Shown here: one piece after another, positions 62,286-64,000 of the stretch
Layout of the letters: every line of letters starts with the position of its first letter
Position numbering within the stretch: the stretch's first letter is position 1
DNA from: Oxyruncus cristatus
Taxonomy: Eukaryota; Chordata; Aves; Passeriformes; Cotingidae
NCBI GenBank assembly: GCA_013399855.1
Contig: VXAY01004717.1
Coordinates: 188,950 to 252,949 of the forward strand
Length of the DNA stretch: 64,000 nucleotides
Direction of reading: 5' to 3'
Made by a program: the position numbers and the translations under genes
The notes under the pieces: generated by a model
Database searches by the model: none
What the model saw: the letters and a program-made list of their open reading frames with translations, nothing else
What the model was told of the DNA's origin: nothing

Positions 62286-63280
62286 TCACAGTGCCAGCCT
62301 AATCGGTGCTTCACGAATAATTAATAACAAAGAGTAATAAACCACGATGCTGTCCCTCGGGATACAGCTCTAACCCCCACCTAAAAGTATCAAGCGACTG
62401 GAACAAGCAATAATTTACATCTGCCAGTACCAATAATTAATGGTAAGAAATCACCTCGATGGGCAGAGGAGACTGAGTGTCCCCAGCCCACCTTCCCTGG
62501 CAGCTGGGTCTCAGCCCAGGTGGCAGAGTTGGAGCCTGGAAACCCTCCCAGCCCATCCCTCCAGCTCTCTGCCTGAGTGGCTTGGAGCAGTGGTGGCACA
62601 GCTGGGGATTATTGTAACCTCAGTCATCAGGCATCTACTGCCAGATCTTTAGGTCTTAAACCAGGAGAAGGACACTCACTCAGCAGCACAGAGAGGAACT
62701 ATTGTATTTTACCTGTCCAGGTGTTTCTGCAGTCCAGCCTCAGCTTCATGGCTCGCATCCCTGAACTACAGTTTGGCAATTAGAACAGTCAAAGTCAGCA
62801 CTTCTTTGCATTTTGTCTTCTTAATTCTTGTTCCAAACGACAGTTGTGTTTGCTCACTCCTCCTCTTCTTCCCCCAGAAAGATTTTTCCCAAACTTAGAA
62901 ACTAATCCTTCAAGGAGAAAAACAGGATTAGACTGGCAAAGACCTGGATTTGGTAGAAGTAGAATAGCTGTGGTTTCCCAAATGCACATAAATCCAACCC
63001 GCAGGTATGAGCCACTCATCTGAGCTGCCACGCGACTCTTCCAAACGAGCACCACGTTGCCCATGCTCCTTGGCCATGCACCTTCCTCAGCTCCACTCCC
63101 TGTGAGGAGCCAGGAGAGAAGCTCCGGCAAAAAAACAAGGAAGCTCCAGATATGGAGCCAGACTGCTGCAGCAGTAGGAAAGACAGTTTTTCCTCAACTA
63201 AAGACACGCCAAGTCTCTTGGTTCCCTGTGCCTCTCGCTGAAATTGCCTGCTATAAAATCCAGGTGGAATGTAAAATGCA

Positions 63281-63283
<3 letters not shown>
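62286..63283. other. non-coding stretch, no gene recognised
   Basis: Moderate GC, no recognised exon or repeat. Frames of up to 127 codons cross the A-run at 63284 and are not credible. Confidence 0.45.

Positions 63284-63327
<44 letters not shown>
63284..63327 (+). repeat. 44-base poly(A) run
   Basis: An uninterrupted run of 44 A, the longest homopolymer in the window. No AATAAA signal occurs in the preceding ~40 bases and no retrocopied gene is recognisable upstream, so a retrotransposed tail is not supported. It may be a mononucleotide microsatellite, and its length is likely to vary between individuals or be imprecise. Confidence 0.9.
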
Positions 63328-63329
<2 letters not shown>

Positions 63330-64000
63330 CCAACCCAAGACAAACAGGATTTCCTGACTTTTCCTTGGGTAAGAAGGTCAATACTGGGTTAGGCAGCACA
63401 GAGTCCTTTTTAGGCAGCAGCTACAAGTGAGGGGCATGGTCCACCTAGATGGGGAGCAACAGGCAGCTGAGCTAAGAGAACATGCAGCAGTGACAGTTCG
63501 CTTGGGAAAGGCGATGGGCATGAGGCATCTCGCAGGAACTGGAGCACAGCTACGGCATGGGAGAGCCTTCAGTCACTGGATAGATACGACCCATTACACC
63601 TGTAAAGAAAGCATGGAAGTACATCCATGTGACATGCCTGCACTTCCCACACTTCTCATCCCCATCATGGTTTTGCACCTTAACCTCAAGGTGCCTCTGC
63701 CTGCTCTAGGACTGCAGGAGCTCACAAAGACCAGGACAGAGGAAGGACAGACCTGGAAGGGTGCCTAGGGCTGCCCAGCTCTGGACAAACTCTGCTTTCT
63801 CAGAGCACAGAGCACAGCTGCTCTCCTCTGCCTCCTCCTAGCTGGGGTGACTTGGGCCATCAGCACAGGAGGGAAGTGCAAAACCCAATTTGCCTACACT
63901 GATCCCCAACTTGGCTGTCACAAGACACCCAAACCTCTCCCTCTCTACAGCCTGCAGGAGGCATTGAACTGAGGTGCTCCAACCAGCCAAAAAGACCATC
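63328..64000. other. non-coding stretch, no gene recognised
   Basis: GC-moderate sequence. A 113-codon plus frame (63427-63768) has no recognisable domain. Nothing else is supported. Confidence 0.45.

Noticed and set aside
61862..62337. Plus-strand frames of 99-146 codons in the CpG island
   Set aside because: They conflict with one another, one crosses the N gap, and they are explained by high GC content. No domain was recognised.
63016..63399. Frames crossing the 44-A run (poly-Lys or poly-Phe)
   Set aside because: Homopolymer-generated translation, not a protein.
1..64000. CRISPR arrays, operons, phage or bacterial systems, intact retroviral genes
   Set aside because: None seen. Regularly spaced repeats, ribosome-binding-site-led gene runs and LTR-gag-pol structures are absent, and the window is vertebrate non-coding DNA.

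Overview
The window looks like nuclear DNA from a bird, most likely a passerine, and it appears to be entirely non-coding. It is AT-rich with isolated GC/CpG-rich patches. It carries CR1 non-LTR retrotransposon copies with the typical avian 3' ends (ATTCTATGAT-type termini, 'gttggaagggacc' motifs). It also carries one composite SINE with a tRNA-Ile-like head and a CR1-type tail, the architecture described for passerine TguSINE1. There are no operons, rRNA genes, CRISPR arrays or bacterial or phage genes. I recognised no host protein-coding exon. Every open frame I could assign to a protein family is a decayed C-terminal or reverse-transcriptase piece of CR1 ORF2; the others look like chance frames. 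The window is therefore most likely an intron of a large gene or an intergenic/regulatory interval.

Layout. 1-5.6 kb: unassigned sequence with an old CR1 fragment, a 22-bp perfect TAATTA palindrome and a probable MIR remnant. 5.6-7.0 kb: three CR1 pieces, two minus and one plus. 7.68-8.55 kb: a near-identical ~436-bp direct duplication whose halves are separated by a single N, probably an assembly artefact. 9.72-9.85 kb: the tRNA-Ile/CR1 SINE. 12.2-13.7 kb: an ancient CR1 in pieces, including a degenerate reverse-transcriptase motif. 15.15 kb: a G-quadruplex-prone G-rich tract. 20.8-22.0 kb: AT-rich, homeodomain-motif-rich sequence resembling conserved non-coding elements, followed by an ancient DNA-transposon-like repeat. 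24.3 kb: a tRNA-like SINE relic. 25.4-25.8 kb: a CR1 with a 126-codon uninterrupted ORF2 C-terminus. 36.7-36.85 kb: an AT microsatellite whose flank is repeated on both sides of an 11-N gap. 37.47-37.52 kb: two adjacent hairpins. 51.6-52.5 kb: the longest CR1 of the window, with a mutated RT catalytic motif. 57.9-59.5 kb: a second conserved-element-like AT-rich block. 59.9-60.35 and 61.68-62.29 kb: two CpG-rich patches. The second is a clear CpG island broken by a 21-N gap and preceded by a TATA-like stretch, and is the best place to look for a transcription start or an unassembled first exon.

Repeat calls come from recognising family consensus motifs by eye. Regulatory and conserved-element calls rest on composition only and are labelled as inference. 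I found no convincing undescribed biological system. The most useful observations are the passerine SINE, the two gap-associated duplications and the gap-interrupted CpG island.
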